Shown here: positions 34,753 through 42,817 of the stretch, piece by piece
Layout: every line of letters begins with the position of its first letter
Position numbering within the stretch: position 1 is the stretch's first letter
The notes under the pieces: generated by a model
The model's database searches: none
Told to the model about the DNA's origin: nothing
Seen by the model: only the letters and a program-made list of their open reading frames with translations
Position numbers and translations under genes: made by a program
Source of the DNA: an uncultured Lachnospiraceae bacterium
GTDB lineage: Bacteria > Bacillota > Clostridia > Lachnospirales > Lachnospiraceae
NCBI GenBank assembly: GCA_910586705.1
Contig: CAJUJK010000012.1
Coordinates: 50,966 to 114,965 of the forward strand
Direction of reading: 5' to 3'
DNA: 64,000 bases

Positions 34753-34869
34753 AAACAAAACCTTTCCTATTTATGCAGTAAAGTTGCCATTTCCCAGATA
34801 TCATGGTATCATATCTTCGGATGAAAAGACAGTGTGAAAGCAGTTTTTACAGAAAGGAATGACCATAGT

Positions 34870-36045
34870 ATGAAGTTACCGGGAGAAGAGGAAGCAGGGG
34901 GAGGCATAGGACCTTCTCTGGTTTATATGGTGATCGGCGTGTCCGCTTTTGTCCTGATCGTTTTGTTTGCTGTGTTCAGGGGCAACGACAATAAGCGCGG
35001 GGGCAGCGAATATCTGCAGCAGGTGCAGGAACAGAAGGAAGAAGAGGCAAAACAGGAGGAACTTGCGGCGATAGAAGAGGAAGAAGCGGCGCCCAAACTC
35101 CGGGCGGAAGATCTGGATTTCTGGGACATGTACCCGGAGGAAGAAGAGACAAAGCCGGAAACGGATGCGGCGGACGCGGCAGAATCGGTGACCACCAGAA
35201 ATCCTTATACAGAAAAGGCGGAGCGCGAGAAGGAGGAAGAGCGGCAGAAAGAGGAGGAAGCCCAGAACGATCCGGCAACCGACGGAAAGCATACTCTGAT
35301 CACGAATCGCGACGGTTCGGAAGAGTGGGTGTTAATCAGTCCCTATCTGACAAAGAATACCTTTGATTTCACAAAGATGGAGGACAAGGCAGGTCTGAAG
35401 CGGTATATGGAAAACGGCAGAAAAACTTCCTACGTGGGCGTAGATATTTCCAAGCATACGGGGAAGGTCTATTTTCCGAGTCTGAAGGCAGCGGGTGTGG
35501 ATTACGTGATGATTCGTCTCGGAAGCAGAGGTTACAGCACGGGGCAGATTACGCTGGATGAAAATTTCAAGGAGAATATCGAAGGGGCGATCGAAGCGCA
35601 GCTTGATGTGGGAGTCTATTTCTATTCGCAGGCAATCTCTCAGGACGAGGCTGTTCAGGAAGCAAATTTCGTGGTACAGAATCTGGAGCCTTACAGAGGC
35701 AAGGTGAAGTATCCCATCGCTTTCAATATGGGCTTCGTGTCCAATGACAAGTCGAGAATCGAAGGGCTCAGCCGTGAGGACAAGACGGCGGTCACGGTCA
35801 GCTTTCTGGATGCCGTCAGGGCGGCTGGCTATGTGCCCATGGTTTACGGGGATAAGGAATGGCTCATCAAGGAAGTGGATCTGACAAAGCTGCAGGATTA
35901 TGATGTGTGGCTTTCACAGGAGGAGGAAATTCCGGATTATCCGTACCGTTATGCCATGTGGCAGTACAATACGGACGGCGTGCTCAATGGCATAGACGGC
36001 GGGGCGGATTTAAATATCTGCTTTGTCAATTACTCGGAGCGGTAA
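34870..36045 (+). CDS. Membrane-anchored GH25-like protein lacking the catalytic pair
   Basis: 391 residues. One transmembrane helix (about 18-38), a long charged linker very rich in Glu and Lys (about 50-150, probably coiled or extended), then a GH25 lysozyme-like domain ('YVGVDISKHTGKVYFPSLK', 'YVMIRLGSRGY', 'VGVYFYSQAIS'). In active GH25 enzymes the strand after 'YPI' carries a D-x-E pair; here it reads F-N-M-G (N286, G288), so muramidase activity is doubtful. A wall-binding role is inferred. Confidence 0.8.
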   Translation: MKLPGEEEAGGGIGPSLVYMVIGVSAFVLIVLFAVFRGNDNKRGGSEYLQQVQEQKEEEAKQEELAAIEEEEAAPKLRAEDLDFWDMYPEEEETKPETDAADAAESVTTRNPYTEKAEREKEEERQKEEEAQNDPATDGKHTLITNRDGSEEWVLISPYLTKNTFDFTKMEDKAGLKRYMENGRKTSYVGVDISKHTGKVYFPSLKAAGVDYVMIRLGSRGYSTGQITLDENFKENIEGAIEAQLDVGVYFYSQAISQDEAVQEANFVVQNLEPYRGKVKYPIAFNMGFVSNDKSRIEGLSREDKTAVTVSFLDAVRAAGYVPMVYGDKEWLIKEVDLTKLQDYDVWLSQEEEIPDYPYRYAMWQYNTDGVLNGIDGGADLNICFVNYSER

Positions 36046-36094
36046 CCGTCAAATGTCTGTTTCGCAGCCGCAGATTGTGAAAGAGCCAATCAGA

Positions 36095-36892
36095 TTACTG
36101 CCTGCGGAAATGATATAGCCGGGAAGACACTTGAATGGAACGATACAGGTCGGCGTAGACGTCGGGGGAGATTCCCTCCATGTAATTGGGGGAATATGCC
36201 TTGTCTATGCCGGCTTTTTTTAGCAGATCGATGGCTTTGTTGTAGGCGATTGCCGCTTCTATTTCCGTGTCGTATGTGCCCACTCTGACATTGCCCTTCA
36301 CATGAATTTTCACAAAATATCTTGTAAGTCCCTTTTCCTGCACGGCGCTTACGCCGTGAAAACGGTTCAGGATTTCGATGTTTTCATAGCGCAGGTCGTT
36401 GCGGTTGCCGTTGATGAAACGGTAGTCGCGCCCTTCCACGGCGTAGTTTTTAATACCGTAGCGGCTCATAATGTTGACCTGCATCCCGTAGTCGGCGACA
36501 AAAAAGTGACCGCCCCGTCTGGAAATTTTGCGGGAGGAGTAGTAGAACAGATCGTCTTTGTCAAAGATAAAAAACTCAGCGGGTGAAAAATAATAATAAA
36601 AAAAACGGGGGCGGATGTAAATGGGCGTGGAAAAATAAAGCCCGTTGTCCCGGAAATTGATCAGACAGACCCATTTGTCGAAAGCGAGAGGGGAGTCTTC
36701 ATGGTAGTCTTCCAGTCGGAGGGAGGAATCATGCAAGAGCGCTGAGGCGGTGCAGTAGATCTCATGCGCTTTTTGCTTGTTTTCGTGACTGCCGAGGCTG
36801 ATATGTTTATTGCGATAAGTTAATGAAGCGCGGAAATAAGTGGTCCCGTCCTTCTTTTTTGCCGTATATACGCCCGGTAATGGCTGATTCAT
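36095..36892 (-). CDS. AP2/HNH-like DNA-binding protein
   Basis: 265 residues. Two AP2-type units are suggested: 'VYTAKKKDGTTYFRASLTY' near the N terminus and 'RYFVKIHVKGNVRVGTYD' with 'EAAIAYNKAIDLLKKAG' near the C terminus. Between them 'DYRFINGNRNDLRYENIEIL' resembles the central part of HNH endonucleases (INGNR..D.R..N) but lacks the paired histidines. Such proteins relate to homing endonucleases; this one looks catalytically weak or domesticated. AAAGGAGG precedes the start. Function unknown. Confidence 0.6.
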   Translation of the reverse strand: MNQPLPGVYTAKKKDGTTYFRASLTYRNKHISLGSHENKQKAHEIYCTASALLHDSSLRLEDYHEDSPLAFDKWVCLINFRDNGLYFSTPIYIRPRFFYYYFSPAEFFIFDKDDLFYYSSRKISRRGGHFFVADYGMQVNIMSRYGIKNYAVEGRDYRFINGNRNDLRYENIEILNRFHGVSAVQEKGLTRYFVKIHVKGNVRVGTYDTEIEAAIAYNKAIDLLKKAGIDKAYSPNYMEGISPDVYADLYRSIQVSSRLYHFRRQ

Positions 36893-37041
36893 GGGCCGCT
36901 CCTCCTTTTAAGTAATTGTACCATTTTTGAGAAAAAAAACAAATTCAGAAATATTTTTCCTGTTTTCTGCATAGAATATGATAGCAGCCAAATGAGTCAC
37001 AGTGTTTCAAACAGTAAACTGCTTTGACTATGGAGGAAGAG

Positions 37042-37662
37042 ATGTACAGGAAATATATTACAGGCTTTTTTCTGGCGGGGATGACCATACTATCATCGTG
37101 GCTCTGCGTCAGGGAGCTGAAAATTGACCGAATATCGGTCAAGCCTGCTTTCCGTATGGAATATCTGGACACATCAATGGAGGAGGATAAGCAAAGCTTT
37201 GTGGAAATGCTTGAGAGCGTATCTTCCGGACAGAGAGTGGTGGATTACGAGGTATTGGAACAGACGAAGAAGTATCAGTTGTCGGACAAGGACTATGATG
37301 CGCTTCTTCGGATTGTGGAGGCGGAGGCAGGCGGCGAGGATCAGGACGGAAAACTTCTGGTGGCAAACGTTGTCTTAAACAGAGTGAACAGCGAGCTGTT
37401 CCCGGATACGGTGCTTGAGGTGGTCATGCAGAAAGAGCAGGGGATCGCCCAGTTTTCACCTACTGTGGACGGCAGATATACAAACGTCTGCGTCAGTGAT
37501 GACACGGTGGCAGCGGTGGAGCGCGCCCTTTACGGGGAAGATATTTCCCGGGGAGCGTTGTATTTCTGCGCCCGCGAGAAGGCGGATTCCGACAAACTGA
37601 AATGGTTCGACAGAAAACTGACCAGACTTTTTTCCTATGGGCATCACGAATTCTTCCAGTAA
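37042..37662 (+). CDS. Cell wall hydrolase, SleB/CwlJ type
   Basis: 206 residues from the ATG at 37042, with GGAGGAA three bases upstream. An N-terminal transmembrane anchor (about 6-24) is followed by the Hydrolase_2 domain: 'LLRIVEAEAGGEDQDGKLL' with the catalytic glutamate, 'VANVVLNRV', 'QFSPTVDG' and 'ALYFCAR'. SleB-type enzymes cleave peptidoglycan in spore cortex or growing wall. It ends 53 nt before repeat copy D. Confidence 0.85.
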   Translation: MYRKYITGFFLAGMTILSSWLCVRELKIDRISVKPAFRMEYLDTSMEEDKQSFVEMLESVSSGQRVVDYEVLEQTKKYQLSDKDYDALLRIVEAEAGGEDQDGKLLVANVVLNRVNSELFPDTVLEVVMQKEQGIAQFSPTVDGRYTNVCVSDDTVAAVERALYGEDISRGALYFCAREKADSDKLKWFDRKLTRLFSYGHHEFFQ

Positions 37663-37715
37663 GGATTGTTGCGCAGAACTTGAAAGTGTGATAACATTCA
37701 AGGTGGCAATGAGCC

Positions 37716-37810
37716 GTGTGAGAAGTACTTCTAAAACTCAGCAGCAGAGGCTGCTTCGTCAAGAAGTGCTAAATCTCACACAGGAGAATGCTTAAAAAGC
37801 AGCATTCTCC
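37716..37810 (+). repeat. 95-nt two-hairpin dispersed repeat, copy D
   Basis: Outer stem GTGTGAGA (37716-37723) with TCTCACAC (37774-37781); AGTACTTCT (37724-37732) with AGAAGTGCT (37762-37770), where the A-to-G change keeps a wobble pair; inner GCAGC/GCTGC; second hairpin GGAGAATGCT (37783-37792) with AGCATTCTCC (37801-37810). Located between the wall hydrolase and thrC. A separate palindrome GGAATTT-A-AAATTCC follows at 37832-37846. Confidence 0.9.
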
Positions 37811-37883
37811 CGGGTAAGCGCTCTTGTCTTTGGAATTTAAAATTCCGTGAGGAGGCGCACGGTACTTTACACAGAAGAAAGGT

Positions 37884-39386
37884 ATGGAAAAAAGAATGGA
37901 AGTATTATATAGCAGTACCAGAGACGGCAGGGAAAAGATTACGGCGTCCCAGGCGATTTTAAAAGGTTTGTCGGAGGACGGGGGACTGTTTGTGCCAGAC
38001 CACATCCCGGCGCTTTCCAGCACCATGAAGGAACTTGCGGACAAAAGCTATCAGGAGACGGCTTATGAGGTGATGAAGCTGTTTCTGACGGATTTTACGG
38101 AGGAAGAACTGAAATCTTGTATCGCGCGTGCTTACGACGCCAAATTTGATACGGAAGTGATTGCGCCGCTTGTGGAGGCGGAGGGTGTCTATTATCTGGA
38201 ACTGTTCCACGGAGCGACCATCGCGTTTAAGGATATGGCGCTGTCGATTCTGCCCCATCTGATGATCACTTCCGCGAAGAAAAACCATGTGGAAAATGAG
38301 ATCGTGATTCTGACGGCAACTTCCGGCGACACGGGCAAGGCGGCTCTGGCGGGTTTTGCGGATGTGTCTGGCACGAAGATCATCGTGTTTTATCCGAAGA
38401 ACGGCGTCAGCCCGATTCAGGAGAAGCAGATGGTGACCCAGAAGGGGGACAACACTTTTGTGGTCGGTATCCACGGCAATTTTGACGATGCGCAGACAGG
38501 CGTAAAAACGCTTTTCAATGATAAGGAGCTGGCAGAAGAGATGGCAGGGCACGGTCTGCAGTTTTCGTCCGCGAACTCCATCAATATCGGCAGACTGGTG
38601 CCGCAGGTGGTCTACTATGTGTACGCCTACGCGCAGCTTTTGAAGGAGGAGAAGATTGCGGACGGGGAAAAGATCAATGTGGTTGTCCCCACGGGAAACT
38701 TCGGAAATATTCTGGCGGCATTTTACGCGAAGAATATGGGTGTGCCGATTAACAGGCTGATCTGTGCCTCCAACGAAAACAAGGTGCTCTATGATTTCTT
38801 CCAGACGGGAGATTACGACAGAAACCGGGAGTTTAAGCTGACCAGTTCCCCTTCCATGGATATACTGATTTCCAGCAACTTAGAGAGGCTGATCTACCGC
38901 ATCGCGGGCAGCGACCCGGAGAAGAATGCGGCGATGATGAAGAGCCTGTCCGAGCAGGGAAGCTATCAGATCACGCCGGAAATGAGAGAGCAGCTTGCCG
39001 ATTTCTACGGAAACTTTGCGGATGAGACGGAGACGGCGGATCGGATCAAAGCGATGTACGAAAATACGGGCTATGTGCTCGACACCCACACGGCGGTGGC
39101 GAGCGCGGTGTATCAGAAATATGTGTCCGACACGAGGGATGAGACGAAGACGGTGATCGCTTCCACGGCGAGCCCCTTCAAGTTTACGCGAAGCGTGATG
39201 AATGCCATTGCCCCGAAGTATGACGCCATGGGTGATTTCGAGCTGGTGGATGAGCTGTCTAAGATCGGTAATGTGGCGGTGCCGCGGGCGATTGAGGAGA
39301 TCCGCACAGCGCCGGTGCTGCATGACCACGTGTGTGACAAGACGGAGATGAAGGCGGCTGTGAAGCAGTTTCTTGGACTCCAGTAA
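37884..39386 (+). CDS. thrC: Threonine synthase
   Basis: 500 residues. A PLP enzyme converting O-phosphohomoserine to threonine. 'HGATIAFKDMALSILP' contains the PLP lysine, 'TATSGDTGKAALAGF' the phosphate-binding loop and 'VVPTGNFGNILAAFYA' the cofactor contact. The length fits the long (fungal/E. coli-type) threonine synthases. The start is uncertain: neither the ATG at 37884 nor the one at 37896 (giving MEVLYSSTR) has an ideal ribosome binding site. A strong terminator follows. Confidence 0.93.
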   Translation: MEKRMEVLYSSTRDGREKITASQAILKGLSEDGGLFVPDHIPALSSTMKELADKSYQETAYEVMKLFLTDFTEEELKSCIARAYDAKFDTEVIAPLVEAEGVYYLELFHGATIAFKDMALSILPHLMITSAKKNHVENEIVILTATSGDTGKAALAGFADVSGTKIIVFYPKNGVSPIQEKQMVTQKGDNTFVVGIHGNFDDAQTGVKTLFNDKELAEEMAGHGLQFSSANSINIGRLVPQVVYYVYAYAQLLKEEKIADGEKINVVVPTGNFGNILAAFYAKNMGVPINRLICASNENKVLYDFFQTGDYDRNREFKLTSSPSMDILISSNLERLIYRIAGSDPEKNAAMMKSLSEQGSYQITPEMREQLADFYGNFADETETADRIKAMYENTGYVLDTHTAVASAVYQKYVSDTRDETKTVIASTASPFKFTRSVMNAIAPKYDAMGDFELVDELSKIGNVAVPRAIEEIRTAPVLHDHVCDKTEMKAAVKQFLGLQ

Positions 39387-39416
39387 AAGGTATGCGGCAG
39401 AACATAAATGGAAATA

Positions 39417-39465
39417 AAAAGAGTAAGGAAGATATGGCACGGCGCCACGTTTTCCTTACTCTTTT
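39417..39465. terminator. Rho-independent terminator after thrC
   Basis: Perfect 14-bp stem AAAAGAGTAAGGAA / TTCCTTACTCTTTT with a 21-nt loop and T-rich continuation. Confidence 0.88.
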
Positions 39466-39497
39466 ATTATAGCACAAAAAGCCCGTATTTTCAAGAC

Positions 39498-39526
39498 TTG
39501 TAAAGATGCCAGCCGCCTCGTATACT
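39498..39526 (+). promoter_or_regulatory. Sigma-A promoter before the DUF6323 gene
   Basis: TTGTAA (39498-39503), 17-nt spacer, TATACT (39521-39526), about 90 nt before the start codon. Confidence 0.65.
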
Positions 39527-39616
39527 TAGAAAACATACGATATTCTCCGCGCTGGTCTGGCATTGTATTTTTGCGGAAATATTTGGGCGTGCGAGGCGTG
39601 GAAGGGAGGCTGGTAC

Positions 39617-40147
39617 ATGGATCAGAATAACTGGATGGAAGAGATGGCGAAACAGACACTGGCGGCGCAGGTTCTTGAAACGAACCAGTATACGCAGAAG
39701 TATGGGCTTGTCTTGCGAAAGGAGGATGCGGCGCTTCTTGCGGAGGCGAGGGCTGATGTGCTGAGAGACCAGAAAAGGGTCGAATTCGGACCGGGCATTC
39801 TGCCAAAGATCATTTATGCGTTCTGTGATTCATCCTATATTTATCAGGATAATTACTGCGAAAGCATGGCGCGGCTGCAGGAGATCTTTTTCCAGTATAA
39901 GAACGAAATGCTGGATGAGATCACGGACGACGAGCTTCTGGAATTTATGAGGGAACAGTTTGAGAATGTGTGCCGCGGGGATTTTGACTATCTGGAGGGA
40001 ACCTGTCTGGATCTCTTTGCACAGGCAATCCGTGCCGGGTATGCCGGGTACCGCGAGACGGAGGGAAAGGGAGTCTTCGAGGAGGTCGATATCGTCAAGC
40101 GGTGGGACAGGGAACTGTATCTGGAGGCGCTGATGGATTTGTTTTAA
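39617..40147 (+). CDS. DUF6323-family protein
   Basis: 176 residues from the ATG at 39617 (GGGAGG upstream). Mostly helical, acidic, no transmembrane segment or metal motif. The sequence ('YGLVLRKEDAALLAEAR' and 'YAFCDSSYIYQDNYCESM') matches my recall of DUF6323, which occurs next to DUF6179 in Firmicutes, as it does here. No function is established for the pair. Confidence 0.65.
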   Translation: MDQNNWMEEMAKQTLAAQVLETNQYTQKYGLVLRKEDAALLAEARADVLRDQKRVEFGPGILPKIIYAFCDSSYIYQDNYCESMARLQEIFFQYKNEMLDEITDDELLEFMREQFENVCRGDFDYLEGTCLDLFAQAIRAGYAGYRETEGKGVFEEVDIVKRWDRELYLEALMDLF

Positions 40148-40179
40148 GTTTTGCTGCCAAAAATAAAAATGTTGTGTGA

Positions 40180-41049
40180 ATGTATAGTCTGGAGGTGGAC
40201 CCGATAGAGAAATGCAGATATCCGATGGAAGAGATTATGCCGATTGTGTCCGAACTTGCACAGAAATATACCGGTTGTGACCACTCGTCCGTCACTTATG
40301 AGAAGGCGCAGATGCTGATGGAGGCGGTTGTGTACTGTATCAACGAGGACGGAAGGCAGGAGGGCAATGCGCTTGCGACAAAGAGTATTCCGGCGAGGGA
40401 GGCGTATGAAAACGGCAGGAAAATTGTCAAAGAAAAGCTTATGGAATTACGGACACTGTATCATGCGCTTATTTCGGATTTCAGGGATTATGGATCCATG
40501 TGTCTGAAAGATACGGTCAGAAAGGGAATCCCGGCGTTTCTGGAAAGATACGATTTTAAGTATGCGCCGCAGGAGACGCTGCTAACCCTCGACTATCCCG
40601 CAATGAGAAATTACGGCGCCTTATCCGGCGTCGATCTGGTGCTTTGCTATTTGCGGGACATCCAGCTGGAACAGAAATTCCTGCACCGGATGGGGGATAA
40701 GTATATCATTAAGGTTCTGCGGAAATATCACAGGGATTATGAGTATCTGTCAGAAAATATATGCGGGATTGTCTTGCAGAATGTGACAGGGCATATGATA
40801 CTGGACAAGCCGCTGCCGGGGCAGGGATTTGGGCAGGAGGAACTGGAAAGTCTGGAAGAGATTCTGTCAGATAAGACAGAGGAGCAGATCAAGGCGTATC
40901 TTCTGAAAGCGCTGGAACGGCTGATGGCAGAATATTATGACAATGACGACCGCCTGCTTGCGTATCTGGGCGGCGGGCTGTCCGATATCGTGACCAGAAT
41001 TAAATATAATACGGAGAATCACTGTCTGGGGCAGTTGTTCGTGCTGTAA
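40180..41049 (+). CDS. DUF6179-family protein
   Basis: 289 residues as drawn. Helical, cytosolic, no catalytic motif recognised. It follows the DUF6323 gene by 32 nt and probably forms an operon with it. The start is unsettled: the ATG at 40180 has no ribosome binding site, while a GGAGGTGG lies at 40190-40197 inside the frame, followed by no ATG until 40225 (MEEIMPIVSE). A strong terminator follows the stop. Confidence 0.6.
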   Translation: MYSLEVDPIEKCRYPMEEIMPIVSELAQKYTGCDHSSVTYEKAQMLMEAVVYCINEDGRQEGNALATKSIPAREAYENGRKIVKEKLMELRTLYHALISDFRDYGSMCLKDTVRKGIPAFLERYDFKYAPQETLLTLDYPAMRNYGALSGVDLVLCYLRDIQLEQKFLHRMGDKYIIKVLRKYHRDYEYLSENICGIVLQNVTGHMILDKPLPGQGFGQEELESLEEILSDKTEEQIKAYLLKALERLMAEYYDNDDRLLAYLGGGLSDIVTRIKYNTENHCLGQLFVL

Positions 41050-41065
41050 TCCATCATGTACAAAA

Positions 41066-41106
41066 AAAGAGCATTGTGCATTTGTCAGTTCTGCACAATG
41101 CTCTTT
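41066..41106. terminator. Bidirectional terminator between the DUF6179 gene and gltA
   Basis: Perfect 15-bp stem AAAGAGCATTGTGCA / TGCACAATGCTCTTT with an 11-nt loop, A-rich before and T-rich after, serving two convergent genes. Confidence 0.88.
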
Positions 41107-41119
41107 ATGCTTTCTATAG

Positions 41120-42490
41120 TCAGGCGTTTCTCTCTGTCAGCGTCTGATAATTCCTTTCCACGCAGATCGTCTTGTAGGCGGGACGGATGATCTTGCCGTT
41201 GTTTGCAAGCTCCTCCATGCGGTGCGCACTCCAGCCAACGATTCTGGCGATGGCGAAGATCGGTGTGTACAGTTCCATGGGCAGATTCAGCATACTGTAA
41301 ACGAAGCCGGAATAGAAGTCCACGTTGATGTTGACACCCTTGTAGATGGGGCGTTCTTCCGCGATCAATTCAGGAGCCAGCCGCTCTACCAGATTATAGA
41401 GTGCAAATTCGTCGTGTAATCCCTTCTCGTCGGAAAGCCGTTCCACGAAGGACTTGAAGATAACGGCACGGGGATCGGACTTGGAGTACACGGCATGTCC
41501 CACGCCGTAGATCAGTCCTGCGTGGTCGAATGCTTCCTTGTGCAGAAGCTTTTTCAGATAGTCTGCCACCTGTCCTTCGTTGCCCCAGTCGGAGATTTCG
41601 CGCTTCATTTCCTCGAACATCTTCACCACTTTGATATTGGCGCCGCCGTGGCGGGGGCCTTTCAAGGAACCGATCGCCGCCGCGATCACGGAGTAGGTGT
41701 CCGTGAGGGAGGAGGTGACCACATGGGTGGTAAAGGAAGAGTTGTTACCGCCGCCGTGCTCCATATGCAGGATCAAGGCGATATCCAGAACCCTCGCCTC
41801 CAGCGGCGTGTATTTATTGTCCGGGCGAAGAATATGCAAAATATTCTCGGCATTTGACAGGTGCGGCTGGGGCTGGTGTATGTATAGACTTTCCCCGTTG
41901 TGATAGTGGTTGTAAGCCTGATAGCCGTAGATGGAAAGCATCGGGAAAAGCGCGATCAGCTGCAGACACTGTCTGAGGACGTTTGGCAGGGAAGTGTCGT
42001 CTGCCCTGTCGTCATAGGAGTAGAGCGTCAGCACACATCTCGCCAGCGTATTCATCATGTCGTTGCTGGGCGCTTTCATAATGATATCGCGGACGAAACT
42101 GGTGGGCAGGGAGCGGTAACTGTTTAAAAGTCTGGTAAACTCCGCCAGCTCCTCCGCGTCCGGCAGTTTGTCAAACAGCAGGAGATAAGTGACTTCTTCA
42201 AAGCCGAAACGGCCGTCCGTCGAAAGACCATTTACCAGATCCTGCACATTGTATCCCCGGTAGAAAAGCTTGCCGTGCGTGGGAACCTGTACGCCGTCCA
42301 CTATCTTGTTGGCGCGCACATCCGAAATATTGGTTAAACCAGCCAGTACGCCTTTACCATTTAAGTCTCTTAAGCCGCGCTTGACGTCATATTTTGTGAA
42401 AAGCTCCGTATCGATAATGCCGGCCTGTTCGCTCATGTTTGCAAGCCGCAAAATTTCGGGGGTAATTTCAGAAAAACTGTTCTGTTCCAT
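41120..42490 (-). CDS. gltA: Citrate synthase
   Basis: 456 residues. Condenses acetyl-CoA and oxaloacetate. Motifs 'LHMEHGGGNNSSFTTHVV', 'KGPRHGGANIKVVKMFEE' and 'IYGVGHAVYSKSDPRA' hold the active-site histidines, and 'FYSGFVYSMLNLP' the conserved aspartate/arginine region further on. AAGGAGG precedes the ATG. The leader of this minus-strand gene contains a stable hairpin just after the predicted transcription start. Confidence 0.93.
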   Translation of the reverse strand: MEQNSFSEITPEILRLANMSEQAGIIDTELFTKYDVKRGLRDLNGKGVLAGLTNISDVRANKIVDGVQVPTHGKLFYRGYNVQDLVNGLSTDGRFGFEEVTYLLLFDKLPDAEELAEFTRLLNSYRSLPTSFVRDIIMKAPSNDMMNTLARCVLTLYSYDDRADDTSLPNVLRQCLQLIALFPMLSIYGYQAYNHYHNGESLYIHQPQPHLSNAENILHILRPDNKYTPLEARVLDIALILHMEHGGGNNSSFTTHVVTSSLTDTYSVIAAAIGSLKGPRHGGANIKVVKMFEEMKREISDWGNEGQVADYLKKLLHKEAFDHAGLIYGVGHAVYSKSDPRAVIFKSFVERLSDEKGLHDEFALYNLVERLAPELIAEERPIYKGVNINVDFYSGFVYSMLNLPMELYTPIFAIARIVGWSAHRMEELANNGKIIRPAYKTICVERNYQTLTERNA

Positions 42491-42538
42491 TTATGTACCT
42501 CCTTCTTCCAAAACTTATGTTGCGTTGTGACAAAAATG

Positions 42539-42565
42539 GTGCAGGGGTACGGTTCACCCTTGCAC
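42539..42565 (-). promoter_or_regulatory. 5' leader hairpin of gltA
   Basis: GTGCAGGGGT / ACCCTTGCAC stem (10 positions, one G-T). On the minus strand it is followed by CATTTTTG and lies immediately after the predicted transcription start, so it may stabilise the mRNA or act as an attenuator. Confidence 0.4.
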
Positions 42566-42575
42566 GATCTTTATT

Positions 42576-42605
42576 ATCATACCATGAAAAACGTGGCAGA
42601 AACAA
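42576..42605 (-). promoter_or_regulatory. Candidate gltA promoter
   Basis: On the minus strand TTGTTT (42605-42600), 18-nt spacer, TATGAT (42581-42576). Confidence 0.5.
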
Positions 42606-42708
42606 GAAAAAACAGTAATTTAACAAATATTTAATATTATGTTAACAATATTTACACACGAAATAGTAAAATAGTACCAGACAAGAATGCGTTCAGGTTA
42701 TATATTTT

Positions 42709-42724
42709 TAGGAAATTTTTCCTA
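42709..42724. promoter_or_regulatory. Palindrome upstream of the flagellin-like gene
   Basis: TAGGAAA-TT-TTTCCTA, 7-bp perfect arms, about 30 nt upstream of a consensus TATAAT (near 42755). A candidate operator. Confidence 0.4.
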
Positions 42725-42817
42725 ATTTTCTGTTTGTTTTTTTGTGCTGTTGAGGTATAATGTAACTGATGGAGAAGAAAAATAAGTGGCTGCGAAAAAT
42801 AAGGAAGGAGTATGTAT

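Noticed and set aside
20126..37810. CRISPR array as explanation of the dispersed repeats
   Set aside because: Copies are 12-18 kb apart, contain internal hairpins and have no spacer arrangement or cas genes.
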